Source: Halopseudomonas sabulinigri (lineage in GTDB: Bacteria > Pseudomonadota > Gammaproteobacteria > Pseudomonadales > Pseudomonadaceae). From it: 64,000 bases of DNA. Location of the stretch: assembly GCA_011053055.1 (NCBI GenBank), contig DRHT01000032.1:62001-126000 (forward strand). Reading direction: 5' to 3'. Each line of letters opens with the position of its first letter. Within the stretch, counting starts at the first letter, position 1. The notes beneath the pieces are model-generated. The model had not been told where the DNA came from. It searched no databases and saw only the letters and a program-made list of their open reading frames with translations. Made by a program: the position numbers and the translations under genes. Below are positions 45,575 to 54,414 of the stretch, piece after piece.

Positions 45575-45861
45575 GCTTTTCGCCTCTAGGCGAGCCAAGG
45601 GGGCATGCTTGCCCATGCCCCCTTGGCGATCCCCCAGGGCACCCAGCTGCGCGGCCCTTCGGGTTCGCTGCGTTGCTCGATCTGCCGGGGGCACTCGCAA
45701 ACTCGCTTCGCTCAGACACCGCGAGCACCTTTTCCCCGGCAGCTCTGCGCTACTCGCCCGCTCAGATGGGACTTTCTGGTCCGTGCACTGGTTTTGTATA
45801 TGCGTTAAGAAGGGCAAAAACAACGGCAGGCTTTAGCCCGGCTCGCCTAAAGGCGAAAAGC
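45575..45861. mobile_element. MITE-like element with 22-bp terminal inverted repeats
   Basis: GCTTTTCGCCTCTAGGCGAGCC (45575-45596) is repeated inverted at 45840-45861 with one mismatch, bounding 287 bp. Each end is itself a small palindrome (CGCCTCTAGGCG, CGCCTAAAGGCG). The interior is GC-rich with several CTTCGCTC-type palindromes and open frames in several phases, but no transposase. A target duplication was not evident. It occupies the 428-bp gap between the Amt fusion and the kinase, which otherwise holds nothing I recognise. Confidence 0.55.
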
Positions 45862-45953
45862 AAAAATCAGCTAAACAAATGAGATGTTGAGGATCGCACC
45901 GCAATCTTTTTTGATCCAGCCGGACCTACTGTGCAGTCGTCAGCAACAAGCCA

Positions 45954-46664
45954 TCACGGCAAATAAATACGAAACTCCCCGCCCCCCAACGCACTATTGT
46001 TGCTGATCTCGATGTGCCCGAAAACGCCATCACGCTGGTGCCGTTCGGCGATGCGCGCGCCGAAATACAGACCCAGCCCGGTGCTGCCGCTGGTCATGTT
46101 GATGCCCAGTACGTAATCGGATTGAGCTTCAATCATGCGTTCGGGGTAACCCTGGCCGTCGTCACTGATGGCTATGACCAACTGTTTCTGCTCGACCCAA
46201 GCACGCAGATGCACAGCGTTTTGTGCGTAGCGAATCGAGTTGTTGATGACGTTGCTGACGACCGAATCGACCAGCTCGGCATCAAAAAAGCCCATCAAGC
46301 CTTCTTCGGCGATGTCGTAACTACTCTGAATTTGGCGTGAGCGCAGAATGTCTTGATGACGCGCTAGCGCGGCCTGAAAGAAATCTTCGACTTCAATGTG
46401 CACCGGCTGCAGCGGTAGTTGGTCTACGCCGAGTTTGTAGAGACCGAGCATTTGCACGAGCATGCCGTTCAATCGCATGGACTCGTATTCGATGATGCCT
46501 TGCTCGCGGCTGTTGCTTAGCTCCGGTGGTAGCTTGGCGGCCAGCTCGGCGTGGGCCTGCATCAGCATGCCCAGCGAGTTTTTCATGTCGTGTACGGTAG
46601 AGGCGATGACGGTGGAAAAGCCCAGCCCCTTATCGTCCTCTGGGTCTTGTCCTGAGCGATTCAT
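45954..46664 (-). CDS. Soluble sensor histidine kinase
   Basis: A 236-residue kinase core with no membrane segment or sensor domain. The H box is VHDMKNSLG (His about 29), the N box NVINNSIRYAQ, the G boxes DDGQGYPERM and GSTGLGLYFG. It overlaps the upstream response-regulator gene by 4 bp (ATGA), indicating a coupled two-component pair. Lack of a sensor suggests its input comes from the regulator's TPR part or another protein. Confidence 0.88.
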   Translation of the reverse strand: MNRSGQDPEDDKGLGFSTVIASTVHDMKNSLGMLMQAHAELAAKLPPELSNSREQGIIEYESMRLNGMLVQMLGLYKLGVDQLPLQPVHIEVEDFFQAALARHQDILRSRQIQSSYDIAEEGLMGFFDAELVDSVVSNVINNSIRYAQNAVHLRAWVEQKQLVIAISDDGQGYPERMIEAQSDYVLGINMTSGSTGLGLYFGARIAERHQRDGVFGHIEISNNSALGGGEFRIYLP

Positions 46665-48265
46665 AGCGACTCCACGCGCTCGCACAGCTTGCGATAACGC
46701 TCGTGGCGGTGGTCTGAACTGGGCATGCTGCGCAACTGATCGAGACAGGCCAAGCATTCTTCGCGCAGCTCGTCGGTTGGCTCGGTTAACAGCAAGCGTA
46801 GCAGTGACTGCGCGGTATTTAAGGCGAAGCTGATGTTGCGCGGCTGCAGCGCTTGCGCGGCGCGAAAGCTGTCGAGTGCTGCGGGGTATTGCTGCTGCTG
46901 GTATAGCCGAATGCCTTCGCGGTTTTGCGCTTGCGCCTGCTCACCGGCTTGAAGAATCGCTGGGTTGGTGGTCTGCTCGGCGATGCCAGCCATGATCTTG
47001 GGATCGTCACCGTACATCTCAGCGCAGGTGCCAAGCAGCGTGTCGGCCTGCTCAGGCTGGCCCAGCTCGCGCAGCTGGCTGGCGACTTCCAGCGCCGCCG
47101 CGGCGGTAAAAAAAGTGTCCATCTTGCCTAGTTTGCGGCTGGCGTTGCGCACCAGTTCATCGGCCTCAACTTGCTTGCCGGATTTGACCAGGCTTTTGGC
47201 TTGGACCAGATCGGCTCGTGCGGTCAGGCCTGGGTCGTGCCGCCAGCCTTTGCTTACGTCGCCCAGGGTCTGCCGGATTTCGAGCATCGCCTTGGGGGAG
47301 GGTGCGGCGTCGCCGGCTTGGTCCTGCAGGCTGCCGGCCAGATTCAAGTGAGCCTCGGGGTCGCGAAACTGTGAGTGGCGCCCCAGGTTGACCGCTTGGC
47401 GGTACGCGCGCACCGCGCGGTCCGGGTCATGGTTGGCGCGCGCCAGCTTGCCTAGTTGGGCTTGCCGCTGCGAGTTGTTCGGCGAAATTTTCACGGCCTG
47501 TTCGAGAAATACCTGTGCCTTCAGCAACTCTCCTTTGGCTAGCTTGACTTGCGACAGCGCATCAAACAGCGCGGGTAGCATTGGAAACTGGCTGATGCCT
47601 TGCTCCAGTAGCGTCTCGGCTTGTTCCAGATTGCCAATCTCCAGCCAGTGGTTGGCTAGCATGTTGAGCGCCCACGGCATTGGGCGGTCGGCTAACAGGC
47701 TCTGTAGTTGGGCTTCAAGGTCTTCGTGCAGACCAAGGGTTTTCAGCGCGTCCGCCTTGTAACGTTGGCACAGTGGTGCGTAGCGTGGCTGGCTGGCGAT
47801 GATCTGCTCGCAGGCCTGCAGCACGGCGCCGTACTGCTGCTTGGTCAAGGGCGCGAGTATCGGTTGCAGGGCAACCTTGCGCTCGACCAGTCTATCCAAT
47901 CGCTGCTGCAGACTGGCGCGGGTGAAAGGTTTGGTCAGATAGGCGTCGGGCTCGAATTCCAGCGCGGCCATTACCATCGCCTGACTGCTCTCGGCGGTGA
48001 CCATGACGAAGATACACTGCGGGCTGATCAGGCCGGCATGATGCAGCTCTTCCAGTACCTGCTGGCCGTTCTTGCCTTCGCCCAGGTTGTAGTCGTGCAA
48101 AATGATGTCGTACTGCTGTTCACGGCACAGACTGATAGCTTCTTCGCCATTGGCAGCCATATCGATGTGTTGTGCGGCCATTTGACTAAGCATGCCTTTG
48201 ACCGAGGCGCGGAAATCGGAGAAATCATCGACGATAAGAAAGCGTCTTTTGTTATAGCTGATCAT
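46661..48265 (-). CDS. Response regulator with TPR output domain
   Basis: A 534-residue protein. The receiver (residues about 6-125) has FLIVDDFSDFR, the phospho-acceptor Asp in ILHDYNLG (about 58), Thr/Ser in VTAESS and the Lys in LTKPFTR. The rest is a run of TPR-like helices (WLEIGNLEQAETLLEQGISQF, AQVFLEQAVKISPNNSQRQAQ, and more) instead of DNA-binding or enzymatic output, so it probably acts by protein contact. The start at 48265 is preceded by GGGAA; the frame is open 49 codons further. Confidence 0.88.
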   Translation of the reverse strand: MISYNKRRFLIVDDFSDFRASVKGMLSQMAAQHIDMAANGEEAISLCREQQYDIILHDYNLGEGKNGQQVLEELHHAGLISPQCIFVMVTAESSQAMVMAALEFEPDAYLTKPFTRASLQQRLDRLVERKVALQPILAPLTKQQYGAVLQACEQIIASQPRYAPLCQRYKADALKTLGLHEDLEAQLQSLLADRPMPWALNMLANHWLEIGNLEQAETLLEQGISQFPMLPALFDALSQVKLAKGELLKAQVFLEQAVKISPNNSQRQAQLGKLARANHDPDRAVRAYRQAVNLGRHSQFRDPEAHLNLAGSLQDQAGDAAPSPKAMLEIRQTLGDVSKGWRHDPGLTARADLVQAKSLVKSGKQVEADELVRNASRKLGKMDTFFTAAAALEVASQLRELGQPEQADTLLGTCAEMYGDDPKIMAGIAEQTTNPAILQAGEQAQAQNREGIRLYQQQQYPAALDSFRAAQALQPRNISFALNTAQSLLRLLLTEPTDELREECLACLDQLRSMPSSDHRHERYRKLCERVESL

Positions 48266-48567
48266 GTTGTTTCCCGGGTGACGACATTGCGTGCTACCAA
48301 TTGCCTCTAGTCTAGACCCTACAGGCTGGTGTCTGCTGCGCTCTTTTGAGATCATTGTGCCATTATTTGACCTGGTTGGCGTAAACGCTATGCGCTCCGT
48401 CGGCAAAAGCATGAGCGGGTGGCGAACTCTGATATAAATAGTGCTTGGGCTTGGGTCTCTGCGCAGCGCGCAATAATAGGGGGGCGCAGTGCAACACGTA
48501 GAAGCTTGACCAAACTGTCACCGACCGTAGAATGCCCCCCTCTGCGGCGTAATGAAAACAATAACGC
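48266..48567. other. Divergent promoter region before the aryl-polyene cluster
   Basis: About 300 bp between the response-regulator gene and the first gene of the polyene cluster. The cluster promoter must lie here or upstream genes are silent. No operator, RNA or further gene was recognised. Confidence 0.4.
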
Positions 48568-49230
48568 ATGATGAACCTGTTGCTGGAAGATTGGCTGGCC
48601 TGGAGTGCCGACGAGATGCATTTTATGCTTGATAGCCATCATGACCTGAGTTGTCGTCAGGGACCTGAGCCGCCGCTGCCGGCAATGTTACGCCGACGAC
48701 TGGATGCCACGGGGCGCGCGGTCAGCGACGTGCTGACGCTGCTCGATCCCGAGCAGACCTACCCGATTGTGCATGCATCCCGCCACGGTGACGTGAAAAG
48801 CTCGCTGGCCATGTTGCAGGCATTGGCCGCCAACGAGCCTTTATCTCCCGCCAAGTTTTCTATGTCGGTCCATAACGCGGTACTCGGTGTGCACTCGATT
48901 GCGCGCAATAATACGCGCTCGATGCAAGCGCTGGCCGCTTGCGGTGAAGAGCTTGATGCGATGCTGCTGGAGGCTGCCGGTTATTTACTCGAGGGCCATG
49001 AAGCCGTTCTGGCGATATTCTCCGATGGCGCTATGCCGGACGCCTTCCAGGCGCAGGGTGTCGGTTCTTCTGGCGCTAGTTGTGTGGGTTTGCGATTGTC
49101 GCTTCGGCACGGCCGCCAGCTGAAGGCAGAGGCGACCGGCGAACGCGCTGAACCCACGCCATTGGATGTGGCGCGCTGGTTGGCGCATGGCGGCGAGTTG
49201 CAGGCACGGCAGCGCTGGAGTCTGGCGTGA
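48568..49230 (+). CDS. Ketosynthase-like chain-length factor (ApeC-like)
   Basis: A 220-residue protein resembling the short beta-ketoacyl synthase N-terminal-like (Ketoacyl-synt_2) subunits of aryl-polyene clusters. The segment LSPAKFSMSVHNAVLGVHSIARNNTRSMQAL resembles a ketosynthase core without the active-site Cys. In characterised APE systems such a subunit pairs with a full ketosynthase (ApeO) and limits chain length. It is the first gene of the cluster here; the next gene overlaps by 4 bp (GTGA). Confidence 0.83.
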   Translation: MMNLLLEDWLAWSADEMHFMLDSHHDLSCRQGPEPPLPAMLRRRLDATGRAVSDVLTLLDPEQTYPIVHASRHGDVKSSLAMLQALAANEPLSPAKFSMSVHNAVLGVHSIARNNTRSMQALAACGEELDAMLLEAAGYLLEGHEAVLAIFSDGAMPDAFQAQGVGSSGASCVGLRLSLRHGRQLKAEATGERAEPTPLDVARWLAHGGELQARQRWSLA

Positions 49231-50051
49231 TCAAGCAGTTGGACCGCCTGTGGCGGGGGTTTGGCACGGCACTGTCGTTTAGCGCTTTTGGCATCGGTGG
49301 CATGCTGCTGGGGTTGTTTGCTGCGCCGCTGTTACTGATGCTGGTGCGCGACCCGCAACGTCGCCAGTGCGCTGCACGGCGGCTGATTCAGCAGAGTTTT
49401 CGGGCTTTTATTGGCTTGATGAAAATAATGGGCGTTGCTGATTACCGGATTGATGGGCTTGAAAAGCTGCAGCGGCCTGGCTTGCTGGTACTGGCCAACC
49501 ACCCATCACTGATTGATGTGATTTATCTGGTGGCCTATACCGGCGAGGTAGATTGCATCGTGAACGGCGCGCTGGCACGCAACCCCTTCACCCGTGGGCC
49601 GATCCGCATGGCCGGTTACATCACCACCAACGACCCGGAAGCGGTATTGGCCGCAGCGCAGCGCAGTTTGGCACAGGGCAAGTCGTTGATCTTGTTTCCC
49701 GAAGGTACGCGCACTTCGCCGCAGCGTGCGGTCAAATTTCGTCGTGGCGGCGCTAATATTGCACTGCGTAGTCATACCGCAATCACCCCGGTGTTGATTG
49801 ATTGCACACCTACTACCCTGACCAAGGGCGAGCCTTGGTATCATATCCCGCCGAGCCGCATCCAAATGCATTTGCGCGTATTGGATGATCTGCCGGTGAA
49901 CAGGGATGAACAACAACCTGCAGGACAGCAGGCCAGGCACTTGACCCACTGGTTGAGTGACTATTTCAATAAGGAACTGGAGCATTTCAGGCATGAGCGA
50001 GACCCAAAATTTGTCGCTGGAACTGAAGCGGATGATTATCGAAACGCTTGA
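49227..50051 (+). CDS. PlsC-type acyltransferase (ApeD-like)
   Basis: A 274-residue membrane-associated lysophospholipid acyltransferase family protein with an N-terminal helix (AFGIGGMLLGLFAAPLLLML). The HX4D motif is NHPSLIDV and the substrate motif FPEGTRT. In APE synthesis it could transfer a polyene or fatty acyl chain to the lipid anchor. It begins with GTG over the previous stop. Its 3' end overlaps the first ACP gene by 59 bp. Confidence 0.86.
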   Translation: MIKQLDRLWRGFGTALSFSAFGIGGMLLGLFAAPLLLMLVRDPQRRQCAARRLIQQSFRAFIGLMKIMGVADYRIDGLEKLQRPGLLVLANHPSLIDVIYLVAYTGEVDCIVNGALARNPFTRGPIRMAGYITTNDPEAVLAAAQRSLAQGKSLILFPEGTRTSPQRAVKFRRGGANIALRSHTAITPVLIDCTPTTLTKGEPWYHIPPSRIQMHLRVLDDLPVNRDEQQPAGQQARHLTHWLSDYFNKELEHFRHERDPKFVAGTEADDYRNA

Positions 50052-50262
50052 GCTCGAAGACATTACCCCCGACGACATTGAGCCCGACGCGCCGCTATTC
50101 GGCGAAGGTCTGGGCCTGGATTCGATCGACGCGCTGGAAATCGGTCTGGCTCTGCAGAAGCACTATGGCATTAAGCTGGACGCTGAAGCGGAAGAAACCC
50201 GTCAACATTTCACCAGCCTGAATGCCCTGCAAGCGCTCGTGGAGCAACGCCGTGTCAGTTGA
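49993..50262 (+). CDS. Acyl carrier protein 1 (ApeE-like)
   Basis: An 89-residue four-helix ACP. The phosphopantetheine attachment Ser is at about 44 in GLDSIDAL. It carries the growing aryl polyene as a thioester. The ATG chosen gives a normal ACP N-terminus, inside the end of the acyltransferase gene. A second ACP follows, overlapping by 11 bp. Confidence 0.92.
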   Translation: MSETQNLSLELKRMIIETLELEDITPDDIEPDAPLFGEGLGLDSIDALEIGLALQKHYGIKLDAEAEETRQHFTSLNALQALVEQRRVS

Positions 50263-50512
50263 ATCAACCAGTCGCGAGGCGACCTTTGCGCAGGTGCGCA
50301 AAACTCTAGTCGAGCTGTTTGAACTGGACGCAGACGAGATCACCCCGGACGCGCGTTTGTATGAAGATCTGGATATCGACAGTATCGACGCGGTTGATCT
50401 GGTAGTAGAGCTGAAGCGCTACACCGGCAAGAGGTTGAACCCGGAAGACTTCAAGTCGGTACGCACCATCGACGACGTGGTCAACGCTGTCGATCGCATC
50501 ATGCAGCCCTGA
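50252..50512 (+). CDS. Acyl carrier protein 2 (ApeF-like)
   Basis: An 86-residue ACP with Ser about 44 in DIDSIDAV. The GTG start has GGAG seven bases upstream and overlaps the ACP1 stop. Two ACPs are the norm in aryl-polyene clusters, and in known systems only one carries the main chain; which one does so here cannot be told. Confidence 0.92.
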   Translation: MSVESTSREATFAQVRKTLVELFELDADEITPDARLYEDLDIDSIDAVDLVVELKRYTGKRLNPEDFKSVRTIDDVVNAVDRIMQP

Positions 50513-50514
50513 CA

Positions 50515-51051
50515 ATGTCTTATCGGATGCTGAAATGGGCTGGGATGCTCGCCTTGATTGCCTGGCCGTTTGCGGTTTACGCATTGCATGGCCGCATTCA
50601 CAGCGGCTGGTTGCTGTTGGTTGGCGCGCTGCTGCTGGTTTGGCGCCTGCCACAGGCCCGCCCGCTGGCTATGGTGGCGGCCGCGGTGTTGCTGCTATTG
50701 GGCTTGCTGGGTGAGGCAGAGCTGGGTATGCGCGCTTATCCGGTGGCAGTCAGCTTGATTCTGTTGGCGGTGTTTGCTGGTAGTCTGTTTCAGGGCATGC
50801 CGATCATTGAGCGCCTGGCGCGCTTACAGGAGCCCGACCTGCCACCTGAAGGCGTGCGTTACACGCGTAAGGTCACCTGGGCGTGGTGCGGGTTCTTTAT
50901 CGTTAATGGCGGTATCGCTGCATGGACGGCGCTTTACGCGGATCTAGCGGCCTGGACTCTCTACAATGGCTGCATTAGCTATCTATTGATGGGGCTGATG
51001 TTCGCGGTGGAATGGTTATGCCGCCGCCGTGTGCGCCGGACGGCTTTATGA
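50515..51051 (+). CDS. COG4648-type membrane protein (ApeG-like)
   Basis: A 178-residue inner-membrane protein with about five helices (LALIAWPFAVYALHG, WLLLVGALLLVW, LAMVAAAVLLLLGLLG, WCGFFIVNGGIAAWTALY and CISYLLMGLMFAVEWLC). It belongs to the small integral proteins conserved in aryl-polyene clusters between the ACPs and the ligase. Precise role unknown. The stop overlaps the ligase start (ATGA). Confidence 0.85.
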   Translation: MSYRMLKWAGMLALIAWPFAVYALHGRIHSGWLLLVGALLLVWRLPQARPLAMVAAAVLLLLGLLGEAELGMRAYPVAVSLILLAVFAGSLFQGMPIIERLARLQEPDLPPEGVRYTRKVTWAWCGFFIVNGGIAAWTALYADLAAWTLYNGCISYLLMGLMFAVEWLCRRRVRRTAL

Positions 51052-52730
51052 ATTTCACCCCTCTTGTTCAACGCCCCTGGTTACGGCCGTCTGCCCCTGT
51101 ATCGTTGCCAGCGCATTGGTGTGACAACGCCGCGATATTGGCGTTACGTCAGCGCTGGCTCAATTGGCTGGTTGACCAGCCCAGCGGCCAGTGGCTGCTG
51201 CATCAGCCCGATCCGTTGCAATTCACCGCCGCCTTGCTGGCGTTATGGGATACGGGCCGAGTTGCGGTGCTGCCCGCCGATGATCGGCCAGAAACCCTGC
51301 AAGCAATCGCCGCCGAGCTGGACGGACAGTTACCCGCAACCCCACCGAGCAGCGTCCAAGCTATATCAGCTCCCCCGGTGGCCTTAGCGGCGCAGCAGAT
51401 TGCGCTGGTGCTTTATACCTCCGGCTCCACCGGTCAGCCAGTGCGCCTGAGCAAGCGTTTTGATCAGCTCGATAGCGAGCTGGCTGTGCACGCGGCGCTC
51501 TGGCCGCTGGCTGATTGCGCGGTGGTTGCCCAGGTTAGCCATCAACATATTTATGGCTTGCTCGCAGGTGTCTTGCATCCGCTCTGTGCTGGCGCGCCTT
51601 TCAGCGGCCGTGATGCGCTCTACCCCGAGGTGCTGGCTGCGCGGCTGGCCGAAGCGCGGGCCGCAGGGCTGGCGGCAGTGGTCGTTAGCTCGCCGGCACC
51701 CTTGTCGCGTTTGCCGACGCATATCGATTGGCTAGCTGCGGGCTCGCCTCGGCGTATTTTCTCATCCGGCGCACCACTGCAATCAGAGCATGCGGCGCAG
51801 GCCGAGCAGTTGCTACAAGCGCCGGTGAACGAAATCTACGGCAGCACTGAAACCGGCGGCATTGCCTGGCGGCAACAGACGCAGTCGGTGGTGTGGCAGC
51901 CGCTGCCCGGTGTTGACTGGCACATCGACGATGATGCTTTGGTGTTGCACTCCGCCTTTCTGGAGCAGCCGCAATTGGGCTGGCGGCAGGCGGACCGGGT
52001 CGCCGCTCGCGATGACGGCTTTGTCCTCTTGGGACGCGGCGACCGGGTAGCTAAGGTCGCAGGCAAACGCGTTTCGCTGGAACAGATTGAGCAACGCCTG
52101 CTGCAGCTACCGGAAGTGGAGGCAGTGCGCTGTGTCGATCCCGGTCGAGCTGATGGTCGTTTGGGTGTGGTGGTTGCGTTGACAGCCCAGGCGCTACCGC
52201 AGGAGCACGCCGCGCGCCGCGCGCTGACCGAGCGACTGCGGGCGGCGCTGGCCGATCAACTCGAGCGCGTGGCGTTGCCGCGTTACTGGCGCTTTGTCGA
52301 ACAACTGCCCAGTAATGCGCAGGGCAAGCTGGATCGAACGCTGATCGCACGTTTGTTTGCCGACTTAGACGATGACCGTCAGCCGCGTTGGCTCGGTGAA
52401 CAGTGGCAGGATGCTGAACACTGTCGGCACAGCTTCGAGGTGCCCGAACGGCTGGCGTATCTACGTGGGCATTTCGATAGTTTTCCGCTGGTACCGGGTG
52501 TAGTGATGATTCAATGGGCGTTGCAGACCGCTGAGCGTAGCTTTGGCGCGCTGGGTAGCTTTCGGCGGCTGGAACGACTGAAATTTCAAAGCATGCTGCG
52601 TCCTGGCATGCGCTTTCAACTGACGTTGGTGCGTAAACCCGACGCGGTGAGCTTCACTCTGGAATCAGCGGTAGGGCGTCATTGTACGGCCACGGCGCGC
52701 TTCGCTCCGCAGGTTGAGGATCACGCATGA
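51048..52730 (+). CDS. AMP-dependent acyl/aryl ligase with fused hotdog dehydratase-like domain (ApeH + ApeI)
   Basis: A 560-residue fusion. The N-terminal adenylating domain has LVLYTSGSTGQP (about 120-131), NEIYGSTETGG and LLGRGDRVAKVAGKRV, and should activate the aromatic acid starter as an acyl-AMP and load it on an ACP. From about residue 465, RGHFDSFPLVPGVVMIQWALQ to HCTATARF is a FabA/FabZ-type hotdog fold, matching ApeI-type dehydratases that are separate genes in some APE clusters. The ATG overlaps the preceding stop. Confidence 0.88.
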   Translation: MNFTPLVQRPWLRPSAPVSLPAHWCDNAAILALRQRWLNWLVDQPSGQWLLHQPDPLQFTAALLALWDTGRVAVLPADDRPETLQAIAAELDGQLPATPPSSVQAISAPPVALAAQQIALVLYTSGSTGQPVRLSKRFDQLDSELAVHAALWPLADCAVVAQVSHQHIYGLLAGVLHPLCAGAPFSGRDALYPEVLAARLAEARAAGLAAVVVSSPAPLSRLPTHIDWLAAGSPRRIFSSGAPLQSEHAAQAEQLLQAPVNEIYGSTETGGIAWRQQTQSVVWQPLPGVDWHIDDDALVLHSAFLEQPQLGWRQADRVAARDDGFVLLGRGDRVAKVAGKRVSLEQIEQRLLQLPEVEAVRCVDPGRADGRLGVVVALTAQALPQEHAARRALTERLRAALADQLERVALPRYWRFVEQLPSNAQGKLDRTLIARLFADLDDDRQPRWLGEQWQDAEHCRHSFEVPERLAYLRGHFDSFPLVPGVVMIQWALQTAERSFGALGSFRRLERLKFQSMLRPGMRFQLTLVRKPDAVSFTLESAVGRHCTATARFAPQVEDHA

Positions 52731-53482
52731 ATGACGCCATGCCGACTCCCTGCGCGCTAGTCCCGGTGTATAACCATCCGGGCACCATAGCCGATGTTTG
52801 CCATCAGCTGCGCGGGCTTGGCTTGCCGGTGCTGCTGGTAGATGACGGTAGCGATGCCGAATGTGCCGCAGTGCTGGATGCGTTGCAGGCAGCGGGTAAT
52901 CAACTGTTGCGGCTGCCCGAGAATCGCGGCAAGGGCGCTGCGGTGCGCGCTGGTTTGGCCTACGCCGAGCAACTGGGTTACAGCCATGCGCTGCAGGTAG
53001 ATGCCGACGGTCAGCACGCGCTGGATGATCTGCCGAGCTTTTTGTCTGCTATGCGGGCGCAGCCCAAAGCACTGGTAATCGGCTATCCGCACTACGACGA
53101 CAGCGTATCTCGCTTGCGTTTCTATGGCCGCTACGCGACCCATATCTGGGTCTGGATCAACACCCTGTCGCTGGATATTCGCGACTCCATGTGCGGCGCG
53201 CGTATCTATCCGTTGAGTGCGGTCAATCCCATGCTGGTAAAGCATGGCTGCGGTGATCGCATGGCCTTTGATACCGAAGTGCTGGTGCGCTGGCATTGGC
53301 AGCGCGGCTCGGTAATCAACTTGCCCGTACATGTGCATTATCCGGAAGGTGGCGTAAGCCACTTCAACCTGTGGCGCGACAATCTGCACATCTCGGCGAT
53401 GCACGCGCGGCTGTTTTTCGGCATGTTGCGCCGCGCGCCGGGCTGGGCGCTGCGGTATTTGCGTCTCGGGGCGTCAAAATGA
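52727..53482 (+). CDS. GT2 family glycosyltransferase (polyprenol-phosphate mannosyltransferase-like)
   Basis: A 251-residue GT-A glycosyltransferase. Motifs are CALVPVYNHPGTI, LLVDDGSDAEC, NRGKGAAVRAGLAYAEQLGYSHALQVDADGQ with the metal Asp pair, and VLVRWHWQRGSVI. It could glycosylate the lipid headgroup of the polyene; in some clusters it is part of a larger ApeJ protein. It overlaps both neighbours by 4 bp. Confidence 0.87.
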   Translation: MNDAMPTPCALVPVYNHPGTIADVCHQLRGLGLPVLLVDDGSDAECAAVLDALQAAGNQLLRLPENRGKGAAVRAGLAYAEQLGYSHALQVDADGQHALDDLPSFLSAMRAQPKALVIGYPHYDDSVSRLRFYGRYATHIWVWINTLSLDIRDSMCGARIYPLSAVNPMLVKHGCGDRMAFDTEVLVRWHWQRGSVINLPVHVHYPEGGVSHFNLWRDNLHISAMHARLFFGMLRRAPGWALRYLRLGASK

Positions 53483-54414
53483 ACCAGCACTGGGCGCAGA
53501 TGGGTGAGCGCGGCACCTTGCTTGGCATGCAAGTGCTGGTATGGATTCAGCGCCATCTGGGGCGCTGGCCATTTCAACTGGTGCTCTGGCCGGTGATGCT
53601 TTGGTATTTCGTCAGCCACGGCACCGCGCGGTGCGCCTCGTGCGCCTATTGGCGGCGGCTTGAACCTGCGCTGGCAGCCCAGCCGGTGCGGCTTTACTGG
53701 CGTAGCTTTCAGCACTTTATGAGCTTCGGCAATACATTGATGGATAAGGTTGAGGGCTGGAGCGCTCCGGTTGAGGACGCGCGCTTGTCGGGTGATGGCG
53801 TAGCGCGTTTTGCCCGCGCTTTGGATGGCGGACAGGGTGGCGTGGTGCTGGTCGCTCACCATGGCAATCTGGATATCGCCAATGCCATGGCCGAGCGACA
53901 TCCCAGCCTTGATTTACTGGTACTGATGCACACCCGCAACGCCGGCAAGTTCAATCAACTGCTGGAGCAAGTCACCGGCCGGCCGCGCCCACAGATACTC
54001 GAAGTCACGGAGATCACCCCGGCCACTGCACAGATGCTGACCGAGCGAATCGCTGCTGGCGGCTTTGTGGTGATTGCCGCTGATCGCCCCCCGGTCAATG
54101 GTGGCCGGCAGCGAGAGCTGACATTTCTTGGCGCCCCGGCCACCTTCCCGGAAGGCCCTTTCTGGCTGGCTGCCTTGCTGCGTTGTCCGCTCTATACCCT
54201 GTCGTGCATGCGGGTGGACGAGCGCTTTCATATCGAGTTTGCCGAATTTGACGATACCCGCCAGTTGCAGCGTAAAGCGCGCGAGCAGTGGCTGGCGGAT
54301 GCCATGCAGCGCTACGCGGACACGCTGGCCGTTTGGGTGCGCAAGCAGCCACTGCAGTGGTACAACTTTTTTCCTTTTTGGTTAGCCGATGCCCATGAGT
54401 CTGATGACACCTAA
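53479..54414 (+). CDS. LpxL/HtrB-like lipid acyltransferase
   Basis: A 311-residue LPLAT-family inner-membrane acyltransferase of the lipid A late-acyltransferase type. Motifs are SFQHFMSFGNTLMDKVEG, VAHHGNLDIANAM (HX4D-like), FVVIAADRPPVNGG and FPEGPFWLAALL. It probably esterifies the polyene lipid. The start overlaps the glycosyltransferase stop by 4 bp. Together with the GT2 it matches the two halves of ApeJ-like proteins. Confidence 0.87.
   Translation: MNQHWAQMGERGTLLGMQVLVWIQRHLGRWPFQLVLWPVMLWYFVSHGTARCASCAYWRRLEPALAAQPVRLYWRSFQHFMSFGNTLMDKVEGWSAPVEDARLSGDGVARFARALDGGQGGVVLVAHHGNLDIANAMAERHPSLDLLVLMHTRNAGKFNQLLEQVTGRPRPQILEVTEITPATAQMLTERIAAGGFVVIAADRPPVNGGRQRELTFLGAPATFPEGPFWLAALLRCPLYTLSCMRVDERFHIEFAEFDDTRQLQRKAREQWLADAMQRYADTLAVWVRKQPLQWYNFFPFWLADAHESDDT

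Noticed and set aside
45560-45882. Several overlapping frames of 67-87 codons inside the MITE-like element
   Set aside because: Open frames occur in several phases because the sequence is GC-rich and palindromic. No start signals or recognisable motifs.
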